Positions 19,312-26,428 of a stretch of 64,000 bases of DNA are shown here, piece after piece. Under the pieces are notes generated by a model, which was not told the DNA's origin, searched no databases, and was given only the letters and a program-made list of their open reading frames with translations. The DNA is taken from assembly GCA_963812885.1 (NCBI GenBank), contig CAWEWZ010000011.1:392773-456772 (forward strand). Reading direction: 5' to 3'. A program made the position numbers and the translations under genes. How positions within the stretch are numbered: position 1 is the first letter of the stretch; each line of letters opens with the position of its first letter. The stretch comes from Bog-756 sp963812885 (lineage in GTDB: Bacteria > Actinomycetota > Acidimicrobiia > Acidimicrobiales > RAAP-2).

Positions 19312-20283
19312 CTACACCAGCTGGCTCTTCACCAGCGCCATGTCGGCCTCGACCATCATCTGCACGAGCGCCGGGAAGTCGACGTCGCGGTGCCAACCGA
19401 GGATCTTCTCGGCCCGGGACGGGTTCCCGACCAGGAGGTCGACCTCGGCCGGCCGGAGGAAGCGCTCGTCGATGAACACGTGCTGCTCCCAATCGAGGCC
19501 CACGGCAGAGAACGCCAGCTCCACCAGTTCCTTCACCGAGTGGGTCTCGCCGGTGGCCACCACGTAGTCGTCGGGCTGGTCCTGCTGGAGCATCAACCAC
19601 ATGGCCCGCACGTAGTCGGCGGCAAACCCCCAGTCGCGCTGGGCGTCGAGATTGCCGAGGGCCAGCTTCTCGTCGATCCCCGCCTTGATCCGGGCCACGC
19701 CGTGGGTCACCTTGCGGGTCACGAACTCGAGGCCCCGCCTCGGCGACTCGTGGTTGAAGAGGATGCCCGACGACGCGTGGAGCCCATAGCTCTCGCGGTA
19801 GTTGACGGTGATCCAGTGGCCGTAGACCTTGGCCACCCCGTAGGGACTGCGGGGATAGAAGGGGGTCGACTCCTTCTGCGGCACCTCGAGGACCTTGCCG
19901 AACATCTCCGACGAGCTGGCCTGGTAGAAGCGGATCTCCGGATCGACGATCCGGATGGCGTCGAGCACCCGGGTCACGCCGAGGGCGGTGGTCTCCCCGG
20001 TGAGCACCGGCTGGCTCCACGATGTCTGCACGAAGGACTGGGCGGCCAGGTTGTAGACCTCGGTCGGGTGGTTGTCCCGGAGGATGTTGATCATCGACAC
20101 TTCGTCGAGGAGGTCGCCGGCGACCAGGGTGATCTGGTCCTGGATGTGGGCGATCCGCTCGAAGTTGAGCGTGCTCGACCGCCTGACCATCCCGCAGACC
20201 TCATAGCCCTGGCCGAGCAGGAATTCGGCCAGATAGGAACCGTCCTGGCCGGTGATGCCGGTGATCAGTGCTCGTTTCGCCAT
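19312..20283 (-). CDS. gmd: GDP-mannose 4,6-dehydratase
   Basis: Extended short-chain dehydrogenase of 323 residues making GDP-4-keto-6-deoxymannose, precursor of fucose, rhamnose or perosamine. The NADP loop is ALITGITGQDGSYLAEFLL. Also seen are the family-specific VRRSSTLNFERI, NLAAQSFVQTSW, SSSEMFGKV, the catalytic YGVAKVYGHW (YxxxK) and FNHESPRRGLEFVTRKVTHGVA. Intact. It lies between the enoyl-CoA hydratase and ccdA (9 bp before ccdA) and may be co-transcribed with the cytochrome genes without a functional tie. Confidence 0.93.
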   Translation of the reverse strand: MAKRALITGITGQDGSYLAEFLLGQGYEVCGMVRRSSTLNFERIAHIQDQITLVAGDLLDEVSMINILRDNHPTEVYNLAAQSFVQTSWSQPVLTGETTALGVTRVLDAIRIVDPEIRFYQASSSEMFGKVLEVPQKESTPFYPRSPYGVAKVYGHWITVNYRESYGLHASSGILFNHESPRRGLEFVTRKVTHGVARIKAGIDEKLALGNLDAQRDWGFAADYVRAMWLMLQQDQPDDYVVATGETHSVKELVELAFSAVGLDWEQHVFIDERFLRPAEVDLLVGNPSRAEKILGWHRDVDFPALVQMMVEADMALVKSQLV

Positions 20284-21209
20284 TCAGGAGCTCCTCGGGT
20301 CTCGGTGGGTGTCCGGTGTCTTCGATGGCCACCTGCCAGGCCGGCGGCCGCTTCTCGATGAATGCGGCGATCCCCTCGGCGGCTTCGGCTGTCTGGCTGG
20401 TCACCGTCAGCATGGCATGGAGGTAGGGCAGTGCCTCGGTCGCCGCTGAATCCAGCACAGCGTAGAACGATTCGCGACCCATTCTCATCACGCCCGGAGG
20501 TTTCGAAGCCAGGATCGGCGGCCATCTCGGCCACCTCGGCGTCGAGCCGGTCGTGGGGCACCACCTTGGTGACGAAGCCGATCCGCTCGGCCTCCTCGGC
20601 CCCCACCACCCGGCTGGTCAGCATCAGCTCGAGCGCCTTCTTCGGGGGCATCGACCGCAGCATGGGGACGGTCACCATGTAGGGCCAGAGACCCACGTTC
20701 AGCTCCGGTGCCCCGAACCGGGCCCGCTCCGAGGCGATGACCATGTCGCAGGCCAGGGCCAGGCCGAACCCGCCGGCCATGGCCCATCCCTGCACCCGGG
20801 CGATGGTGGGTTTGCCCAGGTGCCACATCTCCTCGAACAGTTCGGCCAGCCAGCCCCGGGCCAGGTGGTGACTGGCGTACTCGTCGGATCCGTCGGATCC
20901 GTCGGCGCCGACGGCGGGGTCGGCGGGATCGCGGGGGACCATGCCGGTCAGGTCGGCTCCGGCGCAGAAGGCCTGGTCGCCGGCGCCGGTCAGCACGACC
21001 ACCCGAACCGCGGGGTCGGCCTTGGCCCGGGCCACCTCCTCGGCGCAGCCCGCCGATGACCTCCCAGGTCATGGCGTTGCGCCGCTCGGGCCGGTTGATG
21101 GTCAGGGTCAGGACGGGGCCCCGCCGCTCGGCCAGGAGATCCGTGTCGGAGTCGTTTCCTGCGGTTCGGTCGGTTCCTGCGGTTCGGTCGGTTCCTGCGG
21201 TTCGGTCAC
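20284..21209 (-). CDS. Enoyl-CoA hydratase/isomerase family protein (several frameshifts)
   Basis: Crotonase-fold enzyme of fatty-acyl or aromatic acyl-CoA metabolism. Seen: LLAERRGPVLTLTINRPERRNAM, VVVLTGAGDQAFCAGADLTGM (oxyanion hole), ARVQGWAMAGGFGLALACDM and FGAPELNVGLWPYM. Repair of a missing A near 21152 and extra bases near 21043 and 20505 is needed; the last gives AAILASKPPGVMRMGRESF. The end is uncertain: one frame runs on to 20201 inside gmd, another stops at 20284. The start is GTG 21209, leaderless. The N-terminus is a TEPQEP repeat. Confidence 0.8.
21156..21209. repeat. Three 18-bp tandem repeats coding TEPQEP at the enoyl-CoA hydratase N-terminus
   Basis: Three near-identical copies of TTCCTGCGGTTCGGTCGG (plus strand). 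Read on the minus strand from GTG 21209 they give repeated T-E-P-Q-E-P before the enzyme domain. Because 18 is a multiple of 3, copy-number change keeps the frame. Confidence 0.85.
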
Positions 21210-21215
21210 CGGACG

Positions 21216-21221
21216 ACGCTA
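21216..21221 (-). promoter_or_regulatory. -10 element TAGCGT, leaderless start of the enoyl-CoA hydratase gene
   Basis: TAGCGT on the minus strand is followed by 6 bases and GTG 21209. It supports a start in the TEPQEP frame although a frameshift separates that frame from the enzyme domain. Confidence 0.5.
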
Positions 21222-21285
21222 ACCCGTGTGCCCGGCTGTTGTCCGTGAGGGTCGCGGCTTGGACGGTGACCACTACGGTGACGCC

Positions 21286-22371
21286 ATTCCGACCGCAGCC
21301 ATCCTCTCCTTCCGCCTCGGCGGCTCCGACGGGGTCTCCATCGAGGCCGCCAAATGGCAGTGGGCCCTGGGCAGGCTCGGGTTCACCACCGTCACCGTGG
21401 CCGGTGACGGACCGGTCGACCGGTTGCTCGACGGGCTGGCCATCGGAGCTGCCGAAGGGCCGGACCGGCCGAGCCCTGGCCGCGGCACTCGACGATGCCG
21501 ACCTGGTGGTGGTCGAGAACCTGTGTTCCCTCCCGCTCAACCCCGAGGCCGCAGCCCAGGTGGCGTCGGTCCTCGCCGGTCGGCCGGCCATCCTCCACCA
21601 TCACGATCTTCCGTGGCAGCGGGAGCAGTTCCTCGACAACCCGCCCCCACCGGACGATCGGCGCTGGAGTCACGTGACCATCAACGAACTGAGTCGGCAC
21701 CAACTGGCCGAACACGGCATCGGCGCCACCACCGTGTACAACACCTTCGCCGTGCCCAGCCCGGCCGGCCAACCGGCCCGGCGGGCTCGACCGCCACAGG
21801 CGACGGGGGTGGCAGGGACGACGAACGCCGACGGTGGCTGCGCGGCGCGCTCGGCATCGGGGACGAGCAGCGGCTGGTGCTCCAGCCCACCCGGGCCATC
21901 CCGCGCAAGAACGTGGCCGCCGGCATCACCGTGGCCACTGAGCTCGAAGCGGTCTACTGGCTGCTGGGTCCGGCCGAGGACGGGTTCGGACCCGAGCTCG
22001 ACGTCCTGGTGGCCGGGGCGGGGTGCCCGGTCGTCCTGGGCACGCCGGGAGACTCAGCCGGCACCACGGTCCACGACGCCTATCGGGCCTGCGACGTGGT
22101 CGTCCTGCCTTCCACCTGGGAGGGCTTCGGCAATCCGACCATCGAGTCGGTCGTCCACCGGCGCCCATTGGCCATCGGCTCCTACCCGGTGGCGGCCGAG
22201 CTCGCCGCCTTCGGCTTCGACTGGTTCTCCCTGTCCGAGACCGACCGGCTCCGCACATGGCTGGACGCTCCCGATCCCGCCCTGTTGGACGGCAACCTCG
22301 CCGTGGCGGCGGCCCATTTCTCGCTCGACGACCTGCCCGACAGGATCGCCGCCGTGCTCCCCGAGATCTGA
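21286..22371 (+). CDS. GT4-type glycosyltransferase (two frameshifts)
   Basis: Retaining glycosyltransferase of the GT-B fold, about 360 residues. It opens with AAILSFRLGGSDGVSIEAAKWQWAL, and the C-terminal half has VLQPTRAIPRKNVAAGI and the donor-site sequence ACDVVVLPSTWEGFGNPTIESVVHRRPLA (E-x7-E). An extra base near 21478 (CCGGCC) and a missing base near 21800 break it; the middle frame supplies LAAALDDADLVVVENLCSLPLN and AILHHHDLPWQREQF. No ATG or GTG fits at the start: TACGGT 21274-21279 plus 6 bases points to ATT 21286, a rare start, or a sequencing error. Confidence 0.75.
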   Translation: MPTAAILSFRLGGSDGVSIEAAKWQWALGRLGFTTVTVAGDGPVDRLLDGLAIGAAEGPDRPSPGRGTRRCRPGGGREPVFPPAQPRGRSPGGVGPRRSAGHPPPSRSSVAAGAVPRQPAPTGRSALESRDHQRTESAPTGRTRHRRHHRVQHLRRAQPGRPTGPAGSTATGDGGGRDDERRRWLRGALGIGDEQRLVLQPTRAIPRKNVAAGITVATELEAVYWLLGPAEDGFGPELDVLVAGAGCPVVLGTPGDSAGTTVHDAYRACDVVVLPSTWEGFGNPTIESVVHRRPLAIGSYPVAAELAAFGFDWFSLSETDRLRTWLDAPDPALLDGNLAVAAAHFSLDDLPDRIAAVLPEI

Positions 22372-22449
22372 GCATCGTCCGGTGGCGACCGACGGCTCCG
22401 GTGACCGGCCGACCGCCGACGGCCCCGGTGACCGGGGCCGACCCCCGAG

Positions 22450-22455
22450 TACCAT
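22450..22455 (+). promoter_or_regulatory. -10 element TACCAT, leaderless start of TetR gene
   Basis: TACCAT is followed by 7 bases and ATG 22463. It overlaps the upstream in-frame ATG 22454, which argues for 22463 as the true start. Confidence 0.55.
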
Positions 22456-22462
22456 GACCGGG

Positions 22463-23185
22463 ATGAGCGGAGCCCTGACGGCGGACGAGACACCGCAGAC
22501 CGATCCCGGCCCCGGTCAGGCCTCCGGTCAGGCCGTCCCGAGCGGGCGGCGACTGACCGCAGACGCCCGGCGGCGGCAACTGTTCGAGGTCGCCCTCTCC
22601 CTCTTCGCCGAGCACGGCTATGCGGCCACCACCATGGACGACATCGCCGAGTCGGCCGGCGTGACCAAACCCCTCGTGTACCAACATTTCGAATCGAAGC
22701 GGGCGCTCTACCTCGAGCTCATGGACGTGGTCTCGCGGGAGCTGGTGACCCGCATCGTCGAGGCCACGGCCACCGCCTCCGGCCCCCGACAGCAGGTCGA
22801 ACTGGGCTTTGCCGCCTACTTCGAGCTGATGACCGACAACGAGCCCGCCTTCCGTCTCCTCTACGGCCGTGACGCCCCTGACGACTTCGAGCTCGGTGCT
22901 GCCCTGCGCCGGGTCGAGGAGACCATCGCCGAGGCCATCGATCCGTTGATCGACGCCGGCCTCGACCCCGAGCACCGCCTCCTCCTGGCCCATGCCGTGG
23001 TCGGCATGGCCGAGGGGGCCAGCCGGCACTGGCTGGATTCCAACCGCCGCCAGAACGATGCCGGCGGCGGCCCGGGCGACGGGGGGGCCGCCTCGGTCGA
23101 AGGGCGTCGGGCCGAGGCCGCCCGGCTGGCCACCCGCCTCGCCGATTTCGCCTGGGCCGGGCTGCGCCAGGTCCATCGCATCTGA
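22463..23185 (+). CDS. TetR-family transcriptional regulator
   Basis: The N-terminal DNA-binding domain begins at about residue 35: RRRQLFEVALSLFAEHGYAATTMDDIAESAGVTKPLVYQHFESKRALYLEL, a classical TetR helix-turn-helix. A 130-residue ligand domain follows (FAAYFELMTDNEPAFRLLYGRDAP, HAVVGMAEGASRHWL). The first 30 residues are Gly/Pro/Gln-rich. Intact. It converges on the anti-sigma gene. The nearest candidate target is unclear; the ligand domain resembles those of regulators of lipid metabolism only in general layout. Confidence 0.88.
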   Translation: MSGALTADETPQTDPGPGQASGQAVPSGRRLTADARRRQLFEVALSLFAEHGYAATTMDDIAESAGVTKPLVYQHFESKRALYLELMDVVSRELVTRIVEATATASGPRQQVELGFAAYFELMTDNEPAFRLLYGRDAPDDFELGAALRRVEETIAEAIDPLIDAGLDPEHRLLLAHAVVGMAEGASRHWLDSNRRQNDAGGGPGDGGAASVEGRRAEAARLATRLADFAWAGLRQVHRI

Positions 23186-23212
23186 GCTCGACCGGTCCGC
23201 CTCCGACGCAGC

Positions 23213-24070
23213 CTAGGCGGTGACCTCGCCGGACGCCACCGGTGGTATGGCTGGGCCGGACCACACCTCCGGCATGCTCGGCCGTGATGGCGAAGGCACT
23301 GACCGGCGCGTTGCCGGCCACGCTGAAGGGGACCACCCGCGGCTTCGATCCCATCAGGCCGAGCGAGATGGTCCGGCTTCCGATCACCCCCCAGAGCTGG
23401 TAGGTCTCGTCGGCCGGAAGGGACGACAATCCCCCTGCCTCCACGAAGCCGGTTCCCGATCTGGTCAGGATCACGGTGACCTTGCCGACTGCCGTCGTCC
23501 CCGTCGACGGCGCCCGGAGGAGGACCTGCTTGGTGGAGGGGGCATCGAGGGCCGCCTGCTCGGCCCGGGTGAGGGGTGTCGAGCCCTGGAGGGCGCTCAC
23601 CTGATGGTTGAGGTGGTCGACGCTCACGCCAAGCGCCACCGCGGCCACCGCCGCGGCTGCCCCCACGATCAACGCGGCCCTGACGGCCGTCCGGCCCCGC
23701 CTGCTCCCAGAACCAATGGGGATGACGTCCCCCTCCGTTGCCGGCGGCCGGGTCCGTCACCTCGCCCCACCGGGTCGACGCGGGCGGGTTCCTCCTCGAG
23801 CCGCTTGGCCAATCGCTCCCACGAGGGCGGGGCCGACCCGTCGAGCCGGCTGGCGATCCCGCTCCACAGCTCCGCCGGGGACGCTCCTCCCGAGTTGGCC
23901 AGCAACCCGGCCACCTCGTGGTGCTGGGCCACCTCCATCGAACACCGCACGCACTCGCCGAGATGCCGCTCCACCATCGCCGCCGTCTCGGGGTCCACGG
24001 CGTCGAGGGCGTAGACGCCCAGCAATTCCTGGATCTCCTCGTGGGTGGGTTCGGTCTCGTGGGTGCTCAC
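23213..24070 (-). CDS. RskA-type zinc anti-sigma factor (three frameshifts)
   Basis: Membrane anti-sigma factor of the partner ECF sigma. The cytoplasmic ZAS domain has H-x3-C-x2-C in MVERHLGECVRCSMEV. A single TM helix (ALIVGAAAAVAAVALGVSV) leads to the extracytoplasmic RskA domain (LLRAPSTGTTAVGKVTVILTRSGTGFV, YQLWGVIG, VPFSVAGNAPVSAFAITAEHAGG). Extra G residues near 23764, 23745 (CCGGC) and 23250 divide it. Repaired joins read VDPVGEVTDPAATEGDVIPIG and HAGGVSGPAIPPVASGEVTA, the usual RskA ending. GTG 24070 overlaps the sigma stop (GTGA). Confidence 0.83.
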
Positions 24071-24648
24071 GACTCTGCTCCTGCCGGCTTCACTCCGAGT
24101 TCGGCCAAGTTGATCCGGAGCCGGCCCAGCCCGGACCGGATACGGCTCTTGACCGTTCCCTCGGGCTCGTCGAGGATCTGCGCCACCTCCCGGTAGGTGT
24201 TGCCTCCAAAGTAGGCCAGCAGGATGGGCCGGCGGAGGTCATCGGGCAGTGCACCGAGCGCGGCTTTCACCTGGTCGGCGACGGCCATGTCCCACACCTC
24301 GTGATCGATGTCGTAGCCGGCGGTGGCCGTCTCTCGCGACGTGCGCTCCTCACGCGCCCGCCGGGCCTCCTCGGAACGCACGAAGTCGACCGACTTCCCG
24401 TGGGTGCGGGCCAGCAGGTAGGAGCGCAGGGTGCCGCGCTGGGGATCGAACTTCTCGGGTTGCTTCCACAGATCGAGGAAGATCTCCTGGGTGATCTCCT
24501 CGGCCGGAGGGTCGCTGCGCAGGATCCGGCGGGCCAGCGCGTGCACGGCACCGCCGTGGCGCCGGTAGATCTCGGCCAGCGCAGGCTCATGCCAACGACC
24601 GACGGCCACCACCAATTTGGCGTCGCTCGCCTGCTCCAGTTCGATCAC
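24067..24648 (-). CDS. ECF sigma factor, SigK-like
   Basis: Extracytoplasmic-function sigma factor of 193 residues. Region 2: EPALAEIYRRHGGAVHALARRILRS, PAEEITQEIFLDLWKQPEKFDPQRGTLRSYLL. Region 4: LGALPDDLRRPILLAYFGGNTYREVAQILDEPEGTVKSRIRSGLGRLR. The adjoining gene for a zinc RskA-type anti-sigma, coupled by a GTGA overlap, places it in the SigK/RskA-like group. The GTG start lies only 3 bases after a TACAGT element, so the exact start is a little uncertain. Intact. Confidence 0.9.
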   Translation of the reverse strand: MIELEQASDAKLVVAVGRWHEPALAEIYRRHGGAVHALARRILRSDPPAEEITQEIFLDLWKQPEKFDPQRGTLRSYLLARTHGKSVDFVRSEEARRAREERTSRETATAGYDIDHEVWDMAVADQVKAALGALPDDLRRPILLAYFGGNTYREVAQILDEPEGTVKSRIRSGLGRLRINLAELGVKPAGAES

Positions 24649-24675
24649 CTCACTGTATTCGGCGCCGACCGCTCC

Positions 24676-24747
24676 GCCGGATGACCAGCCGGATGACCTG
24701 CCGGATGACCAGCCGGATGACGGGCAGGATGACCAGCCGGGTGACCG
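24676..24747. repeat. Six 12-bp tandem repeats in the divergent sigma/ferritin-like promoter region
   Basis: Six consecutive units of the type GCCGGATGACCA (units 4 to 6 diverged) occupy half of the 142-bp gap between the ECF sigma gene and the ferritin-like gene. There are no spacers, so this is not a CRISPR array. Confidence 0.88.
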
Positions 24748-24790
24748 GCAGACGGCTCATCCCGAATCCGGCCGGCGACGAACACCTGTC

Positions 24791-25570
24791 ATGACCTTCG
24801 ATATGACCAACTACCAACGGCTTTCGGCGAAGCTCGAGGTCGAGGACATCGATTTCGACACGTTCCGCCAGCAACCTCTCGGCCAGGAGGCCCTCCGGTG
24901 CCTCCGCTACATGCACGACGTGGAGAACCACACGGTCTGCTATCTCCGCGACGTGCTCGTCACCCGCGCCCACCGCGATCCCGAGGTGACGTCGTTCCTC
25001 ACCCTGTGGAACTACGAGGAGTTCTGGCACGGGGAGGCCATCGCCGCCATTCTGGCCGCCCACGACGAGCCGTCTGGGAAGGGAAGGATCGCCGCGCTCC
25101 GCCAGCGGCTCCCGAGAGGGGACGCCTGGAAGCCGATCACCTTCCAGCTGGCATCGAGGATCACGCCCCATCTCACCGCAGTGCACATGACCTGGGGCGC
25201 GGTCAACGAGTGGACCACCCAGGCGGCCTACGCGCGGCTGGCCAAGCTGGCCGGCCACCCGACGCTGAGCGAGCTCCTCCGGCGGATCATGAAGCAGGAA
25301 GGCCGCCACATCGACTTCTACGCCGCCCAGGCCAAGTCGAGGCTGGCCGACAGCCGGGCCGCCCAACGCCTCACCCGTTGGGCCCTGACCCACTTCTGGG
25401 CCCCGGTGGGCAGTGGCGTGCTGCCCGACCAGGAGGTCGCCTTCCTGAGCACGTACCTGTTCGGGGACCCCGACGGGGTGGCCATGGCCGACCGCATCGA
25501 TCGACGGGTCGACCGCCTCCCCGGCCTCGAGGGGTTGAATCTCCTGCGGGGCGCGGTGTCAGCCGCCTGA
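24791..25570 (+). CDS. Ferritin-like di-iron protein
   Basis: A 259-residue helical protein. Carboxylate/His pairs in the order expected for a four-helix di-iron site are visible: DVENHTVCYLRDVLVT, WNYEEFWHGEAIAAIL (ExxH), WGAVNEWTTQAAYARL and IMKQEGRHIDFYAAQAK (ExxRH). This resembles the ferritin-like/acyl-ACP-desaturase superfamily, but I cannot assign a substrate. The C-terminal TRWALTHFWAPVGSGVLPDQEV is not part of the core. ATG 24791 is chosen; ATG 24803 is possible. It is divergent from the ECF sigma gene across the 12-bp repeats. Intact. Confidence 0.75.
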   Translation: MTFDMTNYQRLSAKLEVEDIDFDTFRQQPLGQEALRCLRYMHDVENHTVCYLRDVLVTRAHRDPEVTSFLTLWNYEEFWHGEAIAAILAAHDEPSGKGRIAALRQRLPRGDAWKPITFQLASRITPHLTAVHMTWGAVNEWTTQAAYARLAKLAGHPTLSELLRRIMKQEGRHIDFYAAQAKSRLADSRAAQRLTRWALTHFWAPVGSGVLPDQEVAFLSTYLFGDPDGVAMADRIDRRVDRLPGLEGLNLLRGAVSAA

Positions 25571-25670
25571 GCCCGTTGGGCGGGCGTTGGGACTGGATGG
25601 GCGTGGATGGGACGCCGGTCAGCGGTCGAAAGTCATGGTGGCCGCCGGTGCTAAAAGCCGATACAGCCGG

Positions 25671-25676
25671 TAAACT
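25671..25676 (+). promoter_or_regulatory. -10 element TAAACT, leaderless start of DUF4395 gene
   Basis: TAAACT abuts an in-frame ATG (25677) and is followed by 6 bases and GTG 25683. The spacing rule seen elsewhere points to the GTG, giving the usual family N-terminus FSFPNPVNEYAAR. Confidence 0.55.
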
Positions 25677-25682
25677 ATGTGG

Positions 25683-26183
25683 GTGTTCAGCTTCCCAAAT
25701 CCGGTCAACGAGTACGCGGCCAGGACGGTGGCTGCCGGCGTCCTGGTCATGGCTGTGGCGGCCATCGCCTTCCAGCAGCCATGGATCCTGGTGCCGTTGG
25801 CCTACGGGTTCTGGGCCCGGGTGCTGACCGGCCCGAGGCTGAGCCCGCTCGGCCAATTGGCCACCCGGGTCATCGCTCCCCGACTCCCATGGGGCCCGAA
25901 GATGGTGCCCGGGCCACCCAAGCGCTTCGCCCAAGCCATGGGGGTCGCCTTCTCGACCACGGCCCTGGTGCTGTGGTTCGGGTTCCATCTTGCCGCCGCC
26001 ACCTGGGTGGTCGTGGCGCTGCTGGCCACTGCCGCCCTCCTCGAGTCGGCCTTCGCCATCTGCCTGGGCTGCATCGTCTTCGGCTACCTGATGAAGGTCG
26101 GGGTGGTCCCCGAAGAGGTGTGCGAGGCCTGCGTCGACATCTCGCGGCGCCACCCAACGGCCTCGGTCGGCCATACCGGCTGA
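25683..26183 (+). CDS. DUF4395 membrane protein
   Basis: DUF4395 proteins are small four-helix membrane proteins of unknown function, often next to thioredoxin-like genes. This 166-residue member has FPNPVNEYAARTVAAGVL, PWILVPLAYGFWARVLTGPRLSPLGQLATRVIAPRL and PPKRFAQAMGV followed by two TM helices. The C-terminus carries a CLGCIVFGYL CxxC motif and a further pair in VCEACVDIS, which suggests a thiol-redox role. Intact, and followed by 245 bp with TTTCATGC repeats. Confidence 0.85.
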   Translation: MFSFPNPVNEYAARTVAAGVLVMAVAAIAFQQPWILVPLAYGFWARVLTGPRLSPLGQLATRVIAPRLPWGPKMVPGPPKRFAQAMGVAFSTTALVLWFGFHLAAATWVVVALLATAALLESAFAICLGCIVFGYLMKVGVVPEEVCEACVDISRRHPTASVGHTG

Positions 26184-26297
26184 GGGAGCCGGCGCGCTCA
26201 TTTCGTCTCCGGGGGACCCGGGCCCCGGGATCCGGTCCCCGCTGAATCCGGCTCCGCTGGACCGGCTGGCTCGCCGGCGTCGTGTTTCTGCGCTGTC

Positions 26298-26378
26298 TTT
26301 CATGCTGTCTTTCATGCCGGTTTCATGCTGGCTTTCATGCTGGCTTTTCATGCCGGCTTTTCATGCCCACTTTCATGC
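26298..26378. repeat. Seven phased TTTCATGC repeats
   Basis: TTTCATGC occurs seven times, starting at 26298, 26310, 26321, 26333, 26346, 26359 and 26371, i.e. every 11-13 bp, in the otherwise empty 245-bp gap between the DUF4395 and HNH genes. The block is markedly richer in T than its surroundings. Confidence 0.88.
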
Positions 26379-26416
26379 CGTCTCGTGCTCCCTGAACGAG
26401 TGTCACACCGCCCGGG

Positions 26417-26422
26417 CAGGAT
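26417..26422 (+). promoter_or_regulatory. -10 element CAGGAT, leaderless start of HNH gene
   Basis: CAGGAT is followed by 6 bases and ATG 26429, with no ribosome site. It lies 38 bp downstream of the last TTTCATGC copy. Confidence 0.45.
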
Positions 26423-26428
26423 GGGGGC

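Noticed and set aside
21156..21209. Repeat block considered as an operator array for the divergent genes
   Set aside because: Its 18-bp period and its position directly after a leaderless GTG make a coding origin (TEPQEP) more likely.
24676..24747. Repeat array considered as CRISPR
   Set aside because: Units are 12 bp and directly adjacent, with no spacers and no cas genes. It is a simple tandem repeat.
26298..26378. TTTCATGC array considered as CRISPR or as coding sequence
   Set aside because: The octamers are too short and too close for CRISPR, and their spacing of 11-13 bp does not keep any reading frame.
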